Assembly (NCBI GenBank): GCA_018969805.1
Contig: JAGWXQ010000032.1
Coordinates: 1-10,310 of the forward strand
Length of the DNA: 10,310 bases
Reading direction: 5' to 3'
DNA from: Paenibacillaceae bacterium
Lineage (GTDB): Bacteria > Bacillota > Bacilli > Paenibacillales > YIM-B00363
The position numbers and the translations under genes were made by a program. Under the pieces are notes generated by a model. The model was given only the letters and a program-made list of their open reading frames with translations, did no database searches and had not been told where the DNA came from. Positions 1 to 6,663 of the stretch are shown in pieces. Within the stretch, counting starts at the first letter, position 1. Each line of letters starts with the position of its first letter.

Positions 1-39
1 TCGTGCAGTGCGGACATCTTTTTATTTTACACCAATGTC

Positions 40-45
40 AGGGGG
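40..45 (+). promoter_or_regulatory. glgB ribosome binding site in a small hairpin loop
   Basis: AGGGGG lies 11 nt before ATG 57 and is the only purine-rich site near the GlgB-like start. It sits in the loop between CAATG (33-37) and CATTG (46-50), a 5-bp inverted repeat. An in-frame TTG at 48 is only 2 nt from the site and is too close to be the start. The pairing is short and may be chance. Confidence 0.5.
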
Positions 46-56
46 CATTGTACACC

Positions 57-1937
57 ATGTACACAATTGCACCAGAAGAAAAAGAATTGTACTTGTTTCA
101 TGAGGGGACGCTGTATCATAGCCATCTGATGTTTGGCGCGCACGTCGTGCGCATCGATGGAGTCGATGGTGTGCGCTTTTGTGTATGGGCACCGCGTGCG
201 CAGGCGGTGCGTGTTGTCGGTGATTTTAATGGTTGGGCGACGCATGCGCATCCGTGCACACGGACGTTTTTTGGGGTATGGAGTGCATTCGTCCCTGGGA
301 TTGGGGACGGCGCAGTATACAAATATGCGATCCAGTCGATGCATGGGGAATGGAAAATGAAAGCCGACCCATACGCCTTTCGCGCAGAAGTGAGACCGCT
401 TTCTGCTTCGATTGTTTGTGATTTGCGCACGTATGTGTGGAATGACGCGGAGTATCGGAAGCGCGTCGCATCGCAAGCACCGTACGATCAGCCGATCAAT
501 ATGTATGAAGTACACATGGGTACGTGGAAAAGACACGCTGACGGCAGCCTGTACACGTATGCGGAGCTTGCGGACACATTGTTGCCGTATGTCGCCGAAA
601 TGGGATATACGCACATCGAGCTGTTGCCACTTGCCGAACATCCGTACGATCGATCGTGGGGGTATCAAGCGACGGGGTTTTTCGCGGCGACGAGCCGATA
701 TGGCACACCGCAGGAGCTGATGGCGTTTATTGATCGCGCGCATCAGCTGGGCATTGGGGTCATTATGGATTGGGTCCCCGGTCATTTTGGCAAAGACGAT
801 CATGGATTGCGGCAGTTTGATGGATCGCCGACGTTCGAACCCGAAGATGAGCGTTTGTCCGAAAAACTGCAATGGGGTACGCTCAGTTTTGATTTTGGAC
901 GTCCAGAAGTGCGCAGTTTTCTGATTTCCAACGCCCTCTTTTGGTTGGACATCTTTCACATGGACGGGTTTCGTGTGGATGCGGTAGCAAGCATGTTGTA
1001 TCTCAATTTTGGCAAAGGCGAGGAGCGTCTCCTCTTTAATGCATACGGTGGTCATGAAAACATCGATGCCATCCACTTTATACAACAACTGAATAAGACG
1101 GTTTTTTCGTATGTCCCGCACGCACTCATGATCGCAGAAGATTCGACCGCATGGCCACAAGTGACGGCACCGATCGACCACGGTGGACTGGGGTTTAATT
1201 ATAAGTGGAACATGGGATGGATGAACGATATACTCGAATACATGGAGCACGATCCGATTTACCGCAAATACCACCATGGTTTACTTACGTTTTCGTTTGC
1301 GTATATGCATGCCGAAAATTATGTGTTGCCCTTTTCGCACGATGAAGTCGTACATGGAAAAAAATCGCTGCTGGACAAAATGCCGGGCGATTACTGGCAG
1401 AAGTTTGCCAATTTGCGGGCGTTGTATGGGTTTATGATGGCGCACCCAGGAAAAAAATTGTTGTTTATGGGCAGTGAGATCGGAATGTTTTCGGAGTGGA
1501 AAGACTTAGACCAAATTGATTGGCACTTGCTTGAATATCCTATGCATGAGAGCATGCAACGGTATGTGCGCGACCTCAATTGGTTTTATCGCAATCATCC
1601 GGCATTGTGGCAAAAAGACCATGACAAAGATGGCTTTTCGTGGATTGCAGGTGACGATGTCGAACAAAGCGTACTCGTATTCGTCCGTCATGGAGTAGAA
1701 CAGCATGTAGTCGTCGTGTGCAATTGGACTCCTGTCGTACGCCACGGTTATCGCGTCGGTTTGCCCAGTGGTGTTGCATACGATGAAGTATGGAACAGCG
1801 ACGCACGGGCATACGGTGGTTCGGATGTGCGCAATGAACGCATTGTGACCGAGTGTTCGTCATGGCAAGGCAAGCAACACAGCGCGGTGTTGACACTGCC
1901 CCCTCTTGCGACGATCGTACTCGCTCCACGGAATTGA
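57..1937 (+). CDS. glgB: 1,4-alpha-glucan branching enzyme GlgB (GH13)
   Basis: Transfers short alpha-1,4-glucan segments to alpha-1,6 positions, making the branches of glycogen in the cytoplasm. The 626-residue product has an N-terminal CBM48-like domain (about residues 25-110, with FCVWAPRA and VVGDFNGW), a GH13 barrel (about 145-500) and a C-terminal beta domain. All four GH13 motifs are visible: DWVPGHF, GFRVDAV with nucleophile D308, MIAEDST with acid/base E361, and FSHDEVVHGK with D429. Length agrees with Bacillus/Geobacillus GlgB (about 630-640). The reading frame is open back to a GTG at 3, but I chose ATG 57 because AGGGGG lies at 40-45 and the residues before M19 of the longer frame do not look like GlgB. 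The 11-nt spacing is rather long. It is the first gene of the visible glg operon, 32 nt before glgC; any promoter lies left of the window. No key residue is missing. Confidence 0.96.
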   Translation: MYTIAPEEKELYLFHEGTLYHSHLMFGAHVVRIDGVDGVRFCVWAPRAQAVRVVGDFNGWATHAHPCTRTFFGVWSAFVPGIGDGAVYKYAIQSMHGEWKMKADPYAFRAEVRPLSASIVCDLRTYVWNDAEYRKRVASQAPYDQPINMYEVHMGTWKRHADGSLYTYAELADTLLPYVAEMGYTHIELLPLAEHPYDRSWGYQATGFFAATSRYGTPQELMAFIDRAHQLGIGVIMDWVPGHFGKDDHGLRQFDGSPTFEPEDERLSEKLQWGTLSFDFGRPEVRSFLISNALFWLDIFHMDGFRVDAVASMLYLNFGKGEERLLFNAYGGHENIDAIHFIQQLNKTVFSYVPHALMIAEDSTAWPQVTAPIDHGGLGFNYKWNMGWMNDILEYMEHDPIYRKYHHGLLTFSFAYMHAENYVLPFSHDEVVHGKKSLLDKMPGDYWQKFANLRALYGFMMAHPGKKLLFMGSEIGMFSEWKDLDQIDWHLLEYPMHESMQRYVRDLNWFYRNHPALWQKDHDKDGFSWIAGDDVEQSVLVFVRHGVEQHVVVVCNWTPVVRHGYRVGLPSGVAYDEVWNSDARAYGGSDVRNERIVTECSSWQGKQHSAVLTLPPLATIVLAPRN

Positions 1938-1969
1938 AACCTACATTGCATTGAAAGGGGAGTGCAACG

Positions 1970-3115
1970 ATGCGCAGCAAACGATGCATCGCCATGTGCT
2001 TGGCAGGGGGAGAAGGGCGACGCCTCGGTCCACTCACCCACCACCTCGCCAAGCCAGCAGTTCATTTTGGAGGCAAATACCGCATCATCGACTTCACACT
2101 GTCCAATTGCACCAACTCTGGCATTGACACGGTCGGCGTATTGACGCAATATGAGCCCCTCGTGCTTAATTCGTATATCGGCATCGGGAGTGCGTGGGAT
2201 CTTGATCGCAAAGATGGCGGCGTTACGGTACTTCCTCCTTTTGTCGAACAACAAGGAGGAAATTGGTACAAAGGCACCGCAAACGCGATATACCGCAATA
2301 TGGCATTTATTGAGCGGTACGATCCTGAATACGTGCTCGTCATTTCCGGGGACCATATTTATAAGATGGACTACGAACGCATGCTTCATTTTCATCGCAC
2401 GCGCAATGCGGATGCAACGATTGCGGTCATTCAGGTCGATTGGAAAGACGCGAGTCGCTTTGGCATACTGGCGACGAATGAGCGCGATCAAGTCATTGAT
2501 TTTGCAGAGAAACCCGCAAAACCGCAAAGCAATTTGGCATCGATGGGCGTGTATATGTTTAACTGGAAAACGCTCAAGGCGTATTTGCAGCAAGATGAGG
2601 CCAACAAACTGTCGTCCAACGACTTTGGGAAAGACATTATTCCAGCGATGTTGTTTGAAGGGACGCGCGTATTTGCGTATCCGTTTGAAGGGTATTGGAA
2701 AGATGTTGGCACGATTGACAGTTTGTGGGAAGCGAATATGGATTTGCTTGCCGATGAGCCGACACTCGATTTGTTTGACGACCGTTGGCGCATTTACTCA
2801 CAAAACACGTATCAGCCACCACAGTACATCGCACCACAAGCACGGGTGACGCGCTCGATGGTCAATGAAGGGTGTACAGTATATGGGGAAGTCGATCATT
2901 CGGTGTTGTTTTATGGATCGCACGTCGCGCCAGGTGCGCTCGTACGCGACTCTGTGATCATGCCCAACGCGGTCATCGGTGCGGGCGCGGTCGTCATCCG
3001 TGCCATCGTTGGTGAAGGAGCGACCGTGACCGATGGGTGTTCGATCGGGCATCCGACCGGGGATATAACATTGATCGCCAGCGATCAATGGGTGCGCAAA
3101 GGGGTGCTCGCATGA
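1970..3115 (+). CDS. glgC: glucose-1-phosphate adenylyltransferase, catalytic subunit GlgC
   Basis: Makes ADP-glucose from ATP and glucose-1-phosphate, the committed step of bacterial glycogen synthesis. The 381-residue protein has the nucleotidyltransferase signature AGGEGRRL (residues 12-19), KPAVHFGGKYRIIDF, the WYKGTA loop (99-104), the SGDHIYKMDY metal-site region with D128, the substrate-binding FAEKP (K181), and GYWKDVGTIDSLWEANM. A left-handed beta-helix of hexapeptide-like repeats follows from about residue 290. Length matches Bacillus GlgC (about 380-387). AAAGGGGAG at 1954-1962 is 7 nt before ATG 1970, which fixes the start. The gene overlaps glgD by 4 nt (ATGA). Active-site motifs are intact, in contrast to the paralogue downstream, so this should be the catalytic half of a GlgC/GlgD enzyme. 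Confidence 0.97.
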   Translation: MRSKRCIAMCLAGGEGRRLGPLTHHLAKPAVHFGGKYRIIDFTLSNCTNSGIDTVGVLTQYEPLVLNSYIGIGSAWDLDRKDGGVTVLPPFVEQQGGNWYKGTANAIYRNMAFIERYDPEYVLVISGDHIYKMDYERMLHFHRTRNADATIAVIQVDWKDASRFGILATNERDQVIDFAEKPAKPQSNLASMGVYMFNWKTLKAYLQQDEANKLSSNDFGKDIIPAMLFEGTRVFAYPFEGYWKDVGTIDSLWEANMDLLADEPTLDLFDDRWRIYSQNTYQPPQYIAPQARVTRSMVNEGCTVYGEVDHSVLFYGSHVAPGALVRDSVIMPNAVIGAGAVVIRAIVGEGATVTDGCSIGHPTGDITLIASDQWVRKGVLA

Positions 3116-4203
3116 AACACATGATGGGAGTCATTAACTGCATTCAAGAGCGCGTTGATCTTGGCGCGCTGACAGCGCATCGATGTGTCGCTGCCGTGCC
3201 CTTTGGGGGACGGTATCGGCTGATCGATTTTGTCCTCTCCAATATGGTGAATTCGGGCATTGAAGATGTCGCGGTGCTGACGGAGGACAACGTCCGTCCG
3301 CTTATGGACCATTTGGGTTCGGGGAAAGAGTGGGATCTGGATCGAAAACGGGGTGGATTGTTTGTCCTCCCATCCAATGGGCACGGCAAGCGCGCGAGTG
3401 ACATTGAGCAGTTAAGGGCACACCGCGATTTTTTCCATCGCGGAACGCAAGAGTACGTCGTCATTGCGCGCAGCCACATCGTATGCAATGTCGATTTGCG
3501 TCGGGTGCTGCACGCACACGAACAATCCGGCGCAGACGTGACTGCACTGTATTATTGCACGACAGAAGATGTGGATGCTTCGTTTGACATCGATGCGTTT
3601 GGGCGCATTGCCGCAATGCATGCATCGCCAAAGGGACTCGTCTTGAAAAACGCCCCGATCGACGTATACATGATGCGGAAATCGTGGTTGCTTGATGTGA
3701 TCGACGAACCGCAGGGAGCGATAAGTGTCGAACAGCGCATTTTGGAGCGATTGCACGACGTGCGCGTGTACGCATATTGTGTCGATGCGTATGTCGGCAT
3801 CATCGATTCGATCACAAGCTACTATCGCCACAGTATGGCACTGTTGCAGCCGGATGTATTGCGCGAATTGTTTTTCCGTGGAGCTCCGATTTATACAAAA
3901 GTCAAAGACGAGCCCCCGACAAAATATGCCGATGCATCCCACGTGCACAATGCGCTCATTGCCAATGGCTGTATCATTAATGGATGCGTGGAAAACAGCA
4001 TAATTTTCCGTGGCGTGCGCATTCATGCAGGCGCAGTCGTGCGCAACAGCATCGTGATGCAAAACGGGGAAATTAGTGAGCACGCACACGTCCAGCATGC
4101 GATACTCGATAAAGAAGTGTATGTAGAGGCAGAACACAACGTAGTCGGAACGGCCGATGCGCCCCACGTAGTACCAAAGAAGAAGGTGCACGCAATTGCC
4201 TAA
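3112..4203 (+). CDS. glgD: GlgD, regulatory (non-catalytic) subunit of ADP-glucose pyrophosphorylase
   Basis: Paralogue of GlgC that in Bacillus/Geobacillus partners it to raise ADP-glucose pyrophosphorylase activity. The 363-residue product keeps the fold landmarks (VPFGGRYRLIDFVLSNMVNSGI at about 29-50, DHLGSGKEWDLDRKRGGL at 66-83, and C-terminal beta-helix repeats from about 275). It has lost the catalytic ones: no GGxGxRL loop at the N-terminus, SGDH replaced by ARSH (119-122), no EKP lysine motif, and GYWKDVGT replaced by AYVGIIDS. It is somewhat longer than B. subtilis GlgD (about 343). The frame opens earlier, at 3037, but ATG 3112 is the better start: it overlaps the glgC stop as ATGA, has AAAGGGG at 3098-3104 with 7-nt spacing, and gives a GlgD-like N-terminus. 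Translational coupling with glgC fits a 1:1 complex. Confidence 0.93.
   Translation: MKHMMGVINCIQERVDLGALTAHRCVAAVPFGGRYRLIDFVLSNMVNSGIEDVAVLTEDNVRPLMDHLGSGKEWDLDRKRGGLFVLPSNGHGKRASDIEQLRAHRDFFHRGTQEYVVIARSHIVCNVDLRRVLHAHEQSGADVTALYYCTTEDVDASFDIDAFGRIAAMHASPKGLVLKNAPIDVYMMRKSWLLDVIDEPQGAISVEQRILERLHDVRVYAYCVDAYVGIIDSITSYYRHSMALLQPDVLRELFFRGAPIYTKVKDEPPTKYADASHVHNALIANGCIINGCVENSIIFRGVRIHAGAVVRNSIVMQNGEISEHAHVQHAILDKEVYVEAEHNVVGTADAPHVVPKKKVHAIA
4182..4188 (+). promoter_or_regulatory. ribosome binding site deciding the TTG start of glgA
   Basis: GAAGGTG ends 7 nt before TTG 4196. It supports that start over the in-frame ATG at 4211, which has no comparable site and would remove the first beta-strand of the glycogen synthase fold. 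Confidence 0.6.
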
Positions 4204-5611
4204 CATCTTGATGGCAGCTTCAGAAGCAACACCGCTTGTCAAAAGTGGCGGGCTCGCAGACGTGATCGGTTCCTTGCCCATGGCACTCGTGCGCAGGGGA
4301 TTCGATGTCCGTGTGGTCATGCCCAAATATGAAGACCTCGATGCGTCATGGGTGGATCGACTGCAATTTTTAACGTCGTTTATTGTACAAGTGGGATGGC
4401 GACGCCAACATTGTGGCGTGTTTTCTTTGAAACACGAAGGAGTCACGTACTATTTGATTGACAATGAATGGTATTTTCGCCGCCGTGGGCTATATGGCTA
4501 TGGAGACGATGCCGAACGGTTTGTGTACTTTTGTGAAGCAGCAGCAGAAATGCTCGCGCACATCGATTGGGTGCCGGATGTGGTGCATGCGCACGATTGG
4601 CATGCGGCACTCCTTCCGGTGTTTCTCAAAACGCACTATGCACAGCGACCAACACGAACGGTGTTTACGATCCACAACATTCGGTACCAAGGTGTGTTTG
4701 ATCGCTCGGTCATGCACGATTTGCTCAATTTGGGTCCAGAGCACGACCACAGCGGTGCGCTCGAGTATTATGGTGCGACAAACTTTATGAAAGGCGGCAT
4801 CGTGTACAGCGATATCGTCAGTACCGTCTCCCCGACGTATGCAGAAGAAATTCGGACACAGAGCTATGGAGAAGGACTTCATGGAGTGCTCGCATCTCGA
4901 AACGTTTGGGGAATGATCAACGGCATCGATACAACAGAGTACAACATCCTCACGGACCGTTTTCTTGGAGAAGAAACAAACGACGTGCGTGCACGCAAAC
5001 GTGCGATGAAGCAACAGCTCCAACAAACAGGACAGCTGGACATCGATCCCGACGTACCGTTGATTGCGATGGTGACGCGGCTTGTCGCGCAAAAAGGTGT
5101 CGATCTTGTGTTGCATGCGTTTGATGCGCTTATGCAGCGGGATGTGCAGTTTGTCTTGCTCGGAGCGGGCGATGCACAGTACGAGCATGCGTTTCGCAGT
5201 GTGTGCGGGCGGTACCCTGGTCGTGCAGCCGCACACATCGCCTTCGATGAACGCTTGTCGCGATGGATGTATGCAGGTGCAGATGCGCTCTTGATGCCGT
5301 CACAGTTTGAGCCGTGTGGCATCGGACAGCTGATCGCGATGCGCTATGGAACCGTACCGATCGTTCGTGCGACCGGTGGGTTAAAAGACACCGTGCTCCC
5401 TTTTGATGAGACGACGGGATACGGGCACGGATTTACGTTTGTTTTGTATTATGCCCATCATATGCTTGATGCGATCGATCGAACGCTTGGGGCGTATGCA
5501 CACAAACCGACGTGGGACCGCATCGTCTCGAATGCGTTGTACCAAGACTGGAGCTGGGATGCGTCGGCAGATGCCTATGCAGCCATGTACGAGGAGTTAC
5601 TCAAGGCGTAA
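4196..5611 (+). CDS. glgA: glycogen synthase GlgA (GT5, ADP-glucose dependent)
   Basis: Adds glucose from ADP-glucose to growing alpha-1,4-glucan chains. The 471-residue protein is a two-domain GT-B enzyme. The N-terminal domain carries the ADP-glucose-binding KSGGLADV (K16-V23), VVHAHDWHAALLP (129-141) and FTIHNIRYQGVF (157-168). The C-terminal domain carries VTRLVAQKGVDL (293-304) and PSQFEPCGIGQLIAMRYG (368-385), with the retaining-GT catalytic glutamate at E372, then ATGGLKDTV. Length fits Bacillus GlgA (about 475-485). The start is TTG, inside the end of glgD with an 8-nt overlap, chosen because it preserves the first strand (PNILMAASEATP) and has a spaced ribosome binding site. In Bacillus glgP usually follows; here a PilZ gene begins 13 nt after the stop. 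Confidence 0.96.
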   Translation: MPNILMAASEATPLVKSGGLADVIGSLPMALVRRGFDVRVVMPKYEDLDASWVDRLQFLTSFIVQVGWRRQHCGVFSLKHEGVTYYLIDNEWYFRRRGLYGYGDDAERFVYFCEAAAEMLAHIDWVPDVVHAHDWHAALLPVFLKTHYAQRPTRTVFTIHNIRYQGVFDRSVMHDLLNLGPEHDHSGALEYYGATNFMKGGIVYSDIVSTVSPTYAEEIRTQSYGEGLHGVLASRNVWGMINGIDTTEYNILTDRFLGEETNDVRARKRAMKQQLQQTGQLDIDPDVPLIAMVTRLVAQKGVDLVLHAFDALMQRDVQFVLLGAGDAQYEHAFRSVCGRYPGRAAAHIAFDERLSRWMYAGADALLMPSQFEPCGIGQLIAMRYGTVPIVRATGGLKDTVLPFDETTGYGHGFTFVLYYAHHMLDAIDRTLGAYAHKPTWDRIVSNALYQDWSWDASADAYAAMYEELLKA

Positions 5612-5616
5612 GGGGG
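5611..5616 (+). promoter_or_regulatory. ribosome binding site of the PilZ gene, abutting the glgA stop
   Basis: AGGGGG begins on the last base of the glgA TAA. It is 1 nt from ATG 5618 and 7 nt from ATG 5624, so 5624 is the likely start. The arrangement implies that ribosomes finishing glgA can couple to the next gene. Confidence 0.65.
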
Positions 5617-5623
5617 CATGGCG

Positions 5624-6268
5624 ATGAAAGTCGGGCAAACAGTATACTTGCAGACGATTCGCGAATATTGCGAAGAAGATGAGCTGCGGTATCGGTCGCG
5701 CATCGCCGAACTCACGGATCAAGAACTCCTGCTTGAAGTGCCCTTCGATGAACAACGCCGCATTTTAAAAGTGTTTGCATCGTTTGAGACACTTACAGGT
5801 TTTTATGTATCAGAAGACGGAATACGCAATTACTTTGAAACAAAAGTAACAGGATTTCGCAAGCAAGACGTCCGTCTGATGGTCGTACAGCGGCCAGCCA
5901 AGCAAGACATTCGCAGGTTGCAAAGGCGGAATTTCTTACGTCTAATGGTTGATTTGGAAATGGCGATTTGCGTGCGGCATTATCGGCAAGTCGTGACGAC
6001 GCAAGACATCGGTGGAGGCGGGGTGAGTTTTTTTGGACACGCCCAAGATCCAATAGAGCTCGGGGATGCGATGACGTGCTGGCTCGCATTGCAAAAAAAA
6101 AATGGGACGATCGAATTTATTTTCTTAGACGGAATCGTTATCCGCATCCGCCCACTGCAAGGAAAAGGCCAGCTGTACGTATTGCAGTATACGTATATTT
6201 CTCAAGAAGACCAGCAAAAAATTATTCGTTATGTGATCGAAGGACAAATCGCAAAGCGGAAAACATAA
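5624..6268 (+). CDS. YpfA/YcgR-type PilZ domain protein (predicted c-di-GMP receptor)
   Basis: Predicted cytoplasmic c-di-GMP effector. The B. subtilis homologue family (YpfA/DgrA) inhibits motility when bound to c-di-GMP. The 214-residue protein has an N-terminal beta-rich YcgR-like domain (about 1-90, MKVGQTVYLQ onward, with LLLEVPFDEQRRI and GIRNYFETKVTGFR) and a C-terminal PilZ domain (about 95-205). The PilZ RRxxxR motif is present (R101, R102, R106 in RRNFLR). The second motif, normally [D/N]xSxxG, reads D128-I-G-G-G-G133, so the serine is glycine. I chose ATG 5624 over ATG 5618 by ribosome binding site spacing. It lies 12 nt after glgA, with no terminator or convincing promoter between, so it probably shares the glycogen operon transcript. 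In B. subtilis this gene sits beside cmk, which is also the next conserved plus-strand gene here. Recognition of the family is firm; its target in this organism is unknown. Confidence 0.88.
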   Translation: MKVGQTVYLQTIREYCEEDELRYRSRIAELTDQELLLEVPFDEQRRILKVFASFETLTGFYVSEDGIRNYFETKVTGFRKQDVRLMVVQRPAKQDIRRLQRRNFLRLMVDLEMAICVRHYRQVVTTQDIGGGGVSFFGHAQDPIELGDAMTCWLALQKKNGTIEFIFLDGIVIRIRPLQGKGQLYVLQYTYISQEDQQKIIRYVIEGQIAKRKT

Positions 6269-6269
6269 C

Positions 6270-6316
6270 AACAAGCATCGCTCGTGCATGGGAGTGCCCA
6301 GACGCTGCTTGTTTTT
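6270..6316 (+). terminator. Rho-independent terminator after the glg-PilZ operon
   Basis: AACAAGCA (6270-6277) pairs perfectly with TGCTTGTT (6306-6313), with two further G:C pairs after one mismatch and a GGG/CCC inner stem (GGGAGTGCCC, 6290-6299). A run of five T (6312-6316) follows. It starts 2 nt after the PilZ stop codon. The opposite strand ends in a weaker T-rich stretch, so it could act in both directions. Confidence 0.8.
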
Positions 6317-6384
6317 CTGCGTATTGCGTGTTATGAGGGATGCGTGGGAGGCACATGGGAGACACGTTCCTCCTGATGGTGTAT

Positions 6385-6507
6385 TCAATTTGTCTGTTTC
6401 AAAAAAATGCCGTTTGCTTCCTGGGCGTACCCAATAATCTGGATGGATGTTTGCAATAGGAGCGTAGTTTTAGGATGCGATTTGTAGTATATATGTATCG
6501 TTTGCAA
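6385..6507 (-). CDS. candidate 40-residue small protein, function unknown
   Basis: On the minus strand, a perfect AGGAGG (plus-strand 6516-6521) lies 8 nt before a TTG at 6507-6505, which opens a 40-codon frame ending in TGA at 6387-6385. The peptide begins with MQTIHIYYKSHPKTT, has a hydrophobic middle (LLLQTSIQIIGYA) and ends FLKQTN. I do not recognise a family and see no clear membrane segment or signal peptide. It would be divergent from cmk and convergent with the PilZ gene, and could share that gene's terminator. No convincing minus-strand promoter is visible. The start codon lies in the loop of a perfect 7-bp hairpin. It may be an artefact of an intergenic region; the optimal ribosome binding site is the main argument for it. 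Confidence 0.35.
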   Translation of the reverse strand: MQTIHIYYKSHPKTTLLLQTSIQIIGYAQEANGIFLKQTN

Positions 6508-6601
6508 AAACGATTCCTCCTATATCAATGCATGGCTCTTGTGGCAAACAACACGATGTGCTCCGTATGTGTATCGTTGCATGATGAAGGGCACGGTATT
6601 T

Positions 6602-6631
6602 TTGCACGCCTGCAAGTACCGGTGGTATACT
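6602..6631 (+). promoter_or_regulatory. sigma-A-type promoter for cmk-plsC
   Basis: TTGCAC (6602-6607), an 18-nt spacer and TATACT (6626-6631), preceded by TG one base upstream, which makes an extended -10. The predicted transcript would start near 6638, giving a leader of about 25 nt before the GTG of cmk. Confidence 0.7.
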
Positions 6632-6663
6632 GATCACAAACGGTACATGGATGGTGGGCTGCG

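Larger units (their letters stand above)
6317..6663. other. Intergenic region between the PilZ gene and cmk
   Basis: This gap of about 350 nt holds the cmk promoter, the candidate minus-strand small ORF (6385-6507) and several short inverted repeats: GGAGG/CCTCC around 6349-6373, ATAGGAG (6456-6462) with CTCCTAT (6517-6523), and ATCGTTT-GCAA-AAACGAT (6497-6514). B. subtilis has a small gene, ypfB, at this place; I cannot tell whether anything here corresponds to it. No tRNA and no riboswitch class I recognise. Confidence 0.6.

Noticed and set aside
27..1277. 416-codon open frame on the minus strand opposite glgB
   Set aside because: It lies wholly antisense to a gene with all GH13 motifs, has no recognisable domain, is rich in Arg/His/Cys as antisense frames are, and reflects the codon bias of glgB.
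1748..2593. 281-codon minus-strand frame spanning the glgB-glgC junction
   Set aside because: Shadow of glgB and glgC codons; composition unlike a real protein.
3037..3111. Upstream extension of glgD
   Set aside because: It would overlap glgC by about 80 nt and add non-homologous residues; ATG 3112 has a ribosome binding site and an ATGA overlap.
3412..4446. 344-codon minus-strand frame opposite glgD and the start of glgA
   Set aside because: Antisense to two well-supported genes, no family features and no ribosome binding site of note.
6125..6388. Minus-strand frame starting TTG at 6388, overlapping the small-ORF stop as TTGA
   Set aside because: It runs through the terminator hairpin and into the antisense of the PilZ gene; no independent support despite the coupling-like overlap.
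6334..6438. Plus-strand 34-codon frame after the PilZ terminator (ATG 6334)
   Set aside because: No ribosome binding site and no recognisable sequence; it overlaps the better-supported minus-strand candidate.
6317..6663. Riboswitch or T-box leader upstream of cmk
   Set aside because: The cmk promoter lies at 6602-6631, leaving a leader of about 25 nt, too short for one; the inverted repeats are upstream of the predicted transcript start.
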